NCBI GenBank assembly: GCA_023387295.1
Contig: JAEWIG010000023.1
Coordinates: 1 to 6,731, forward strand
Direction of reading: 5' to 3'
From: Bacillota bacterium
Lineage (GTDB): Bacteria; Bacillota; Bacilli; Bacillales; Cytobacillaceae
DNA: 6,731 nucleotides
Under the pieces are notes generated by a model. That model was not told the origin of the DNA. It did no database searches and was given only the letters and a program-made list of their open reading frames with translations. The position numbers and the translations under genes are program-made. Positions 5,374 to 6,731 of this stretch are shown here, piece after piece; the first letter of the stretch is position 1; every line of letters starts with the position of its first letter.

Positions 5374-6333
5374 ATGAGAAGAAAAAGATTGAAAAAAAAG
5401 GTGTTAAATCTGAACAACAAAGTAATCATCGCAATGATTCTCAGTATAATGATCCTATTTGTTAATTTTCAACCTGAGCACAAATTTGAAGCTTTAACGA
5501 TATTTACCGAAAATCAGCCAATCCATATAATGTATTCATTAATGATGGTAAATCAAGATATACAAATAGATAGAAATAATAACCCAATAAATCCTTATTT
5601 TCATTCTATTTCAAATATCCCAGTGTACAATGTCCCCCAAAAATCGGAAGAAGTAAAACAAGATGAACCTTCAAAAGAACTAGATACAGAGTCTATTAAG
5701 GAAGAAAACAAACAAGAAGAACCTACCGCAGAGCTAGATAAAAAGACAATCTATTTAACATTTGACGACGGTCCCACACCATACACTTCAACCATAGTAG
5801 AACATTTAAACTCTTACAATATGAAGGCAACTTTTTTTATGCTTGAACCGAATATGCGAATGTATCCTGATAAGTTAATAGAAATTATTGATGATGGTCA
5901 TGCACCGGCATTACATGGTGTTACCCATGATGTTTCAAAAATTTACCGCTCCGAACAAACAGTGGTGGATGAAATGAATACTGCAAAGCAAACATTAATC
6001 GAACTTACCGGCGCGGTTACACATCTCATCCGGACTCCATACGGATCAGCTCCATATATGAAACCTTCCTATAAAGATGCTGTCAAAAATTCTGGCTATC
6101 AGTTATGGGATTGGACTATTGATAGTGCAGATTGGAAGTATCAAAGCAATGAATATGTTTCAAGCGTTATTGCTCAGCTTGAAAATTATAAATATCCAGA
6201 AAGTCCAATTGTTATTTTGCTTCATGATCGGAAAACGACTGCAGAACATTTGCCAACTCTCTTGGAATATTTGAAAGCAAATGGCTATCATTCGGAAATT
6301 TTAACCGAAAAGCTCATTTCATATCATTTTTAA
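5374..6333 (+). CDS. Membrane-anchored polysaccharide deacetylase (NodB domain)
   Basis: A 319-residue carbohydrate esterase family 4 protein that would remove N-acetyl groups from a cell-wall polymer such as peptidoglycan, on the outer face of the membrane. The N-terminus is basic (MRRKRLKKK) and followed by one hydrophobic segment (17-32), a signal anchor or uncleaved signal peptide with no lipobox. A low-complexity linker with an acidic repeat runs to about residue 122. The NodB domain then shows TFDDGP (129-134, catalytic Asp131 and metal-binding Asp132), HGVTH (181-185, two metal-binding His), RTPYG (220-224), DWTIDSADW (246-254) and LLHD (282-285, catalytic His284), so it should be active. 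The ATG at 5374 is preferred because AAGGTGG (5362-5368) precedes it at 5 bases; the upstream in-frame ATGs at 5347 and 5353 lack a Shine-Dalgarno site. Whether it serves vegetative wall, spore cortex or lysozyme resistance cannot be decided here. It converges on the MFS gene. Confidence 0.9.
   Translation: MRRKRLKKKVLNLNNKVIIAMILSIMILFVNFQPEHKFEALTIFTENQPIHIMYSLMMVNQDIQIDRNNNPINPYFHSISNIPVYNVPQKSEEVKQDEPSKELDTESIKEENKQEEPTAELDKKTIYLTFDDGPTPYTSTIVEHLNSYNMKATFFMLEPNMRMYPDKLIEIIDDGHAPALHGVTHDVSKIYRSEQTVVDEMNTAKQTLIELTGAVTHLIRTPYGSAPYMKPSYKDAVKNSGYQLWDWTIDSADWKYQSNEYVSSVIAQLENYKYPESPIVILLHDRKTTAEHLPTLLEYLKANGYHSEILTEKLISYHF
5656..5763 (+). repeat. Imperfect 54-bp tandem duplication in the deacetylase linker
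   Basis: Two 18-codon units, 5656-5709 and 5710-5763, begin AAACAAGATGAACCT and AAACAAGAAGAACCT. The encoded segments KQDEPSKELDTESI and KQEEPTAELDKKTI share 9 of 14 residues. The second unit runs directly into the first strand of the catalytic domain (TIYLTFDDGP). It probably arose by an in-frame tandem duplication that lengthened an acidic, Glu/Lys-rich spacer between membrane anchor and enzyme. Confidence 0.65.
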
Positions 6334-6384
6334 AATGAAATATTATATTAATTATTTCTAAGAATTATTACAGAATAATAAATG

Positions 6385-6414
6385 AAGCAGACCATTCTTA
6401 CAGGTCTGCTTTTT
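6385..6414. terminator. Hairpin terminator between convergent genes
   Basis: AAGCAGACC (6385-6393) pairs perfectly with GGTCTGCTT (6403-6411) across a nine-base loop. On the plus strand TTTTT (6410-6414) follows, giving a good terminator for the deacetylase gene. Read on the minus strand the hairpin has only a mixed T-rich tail, so it may serve the MFS gene less efficiently. Confidence 0.85.
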
Positions 6415-6420
6415 ACATTC

Positions 6421-6731
6421 TCATGTCACCTTCACATTATCAGGTTTTATTGCGATAAATGTTGCAATAATCGCAACAATGGTTACACCACTTAACACGT
6501 AGAATAAATAATTTTCTGCATACTTCATTAAGATTGCCATAATCGGAGGACCAGCAGCAACTCCAATAAACCTCATTGAACTATAAATGGATGTAATCGT
6601 TCCTCTTTCTTCTTTCTCAATCCCTGAAGTAATTAAAGCATCTAGGCATGGCAATGCTACTCCGATGCCAATTCCGCCAAAAATAAATAAGATGAGCATA
6701 TACCAAATGCCGTCAGAAAAACTAAGAATAG
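6421..6731 (-). CDS. MFS transporter, C-terminal part (runs off the right edge)
   Basis: The last 103 residues of a major facilitator superfamily permease, an integral membrane transporter driven by an ion gradient. The frame is open to the window edge; upstream of the Met codon at 6697-6699 it continues in frame as ILSFSDGIWY, so that Met is internal and the gene start lies outside. Visible are a hydrophobic segment with the glycine-rich stretch FGGIGIGVALPCLDALITSG, a charged cytoplasmic loop (IEKEERG), a helix with MRFIGVAAGPPIMAILM, and a final helix (FYVLSGVTIVAIIATFIAI) before a short polar tail. The GVALPCLDALITSGIEKEERG pattern resembles multidrug-efflux-type MFS proteins of Bacillaceae, but the substrate cannot be inferred from the C-terminus. 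It is convergent with the deacetylase gene. Confidence 0.85.
   Translation of the reverse strand, partial: ILSFSDGIWYMLILFIFGGIGIGVALPCLDALITSGIEKEERGTITSIYSSMRFIGVAAGPPIMAILMKYAENYLFYVLSGVTIVAIIATFIAIKPDNVKVT

Noticed and set aside
6077..6274. Shifted plus-strand open frame inside the deacetylase gene
   Set aside because: It overlaps the conserved NodB motifs in the main frame and has no ribosome binding site.

Overview
The window is low-GC DNA, apparently chromosomal, from an endospore-forming member of the Bacillales, most likely a Bacillaceae genus. The grounds are the spore photoproduct lyase sequence at the left edge, G-rich Shine-Dalgarno sites, frequent GTG/TTG starts, and genes packed between strong intrinsic terminators. 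No RNA genes, CRISPR arrays, transposases or integrases are visible. Species cannot be assigned from the sequence alone.

Layout from left to right. (1) Bases 2-757 hold the C-terminal 244 residues of spore photoproduct lyase (SplB). The homology stops abruptly at the residue after the radical-SAM cysteine motif, and the first ~20 bases are a T-rich string that does not encode that motif. (2) Bases 937-4304 form the most distinctive region. A transcription regulator made of a PEP-hydrolase-like TIM barrel fused to an AraC-type DNA-binding domain is followed by two tightly coupled genes: a Tm-1-like/UPF0261 ATP-binding protein and a free-standing TIM-barrel protein of the same family as the regulator's sensor domain. 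(3) Bases 4450-5076 encode a stand-alone HAD-type phosphatase with its own likely promoter and terminator. (4) Bases 5374-6333 encode a membrane-anchored polysaccharide deacetylase with a complete set of NodB motifs. (5) From 6421 to the right edge, on the minus strand, lies the C-terminal end of an MFS transporter, convergent with the deacetylase gene and separated from it by a hairpin.

How the central genes may work together (inference). In plants the UPF0261 domain and this TIM barrel occur as one polypeptide, the tomato Tm-1 protein; here they are two adjacent genes, so they probably act on the same substrate or in one complex. The regulator carries a near-gapless paralogue of the downstream barrel as its apparent ligand sensor. 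Between the regulator gene and the two-gene operon are two perfect 12-bp direct repeats (AACATAAACACA) starting exactly 21 bp apart, the geometry typical of AraC-family half-sites. The second repeat directly abuts a candidate -35 element (TTAACT, 17 bp, TATCAT). The -10 of that promoter lies inside the left arm of the regulator's terminator, so operon transcripts would begin within the hairpin loop and could not fold the terminator, while transcripts arriving from the regulator gene would be stopped. The sequence therefore suggests a self-contained sensor-regulated metabolic cassette whose substrate is unknown.
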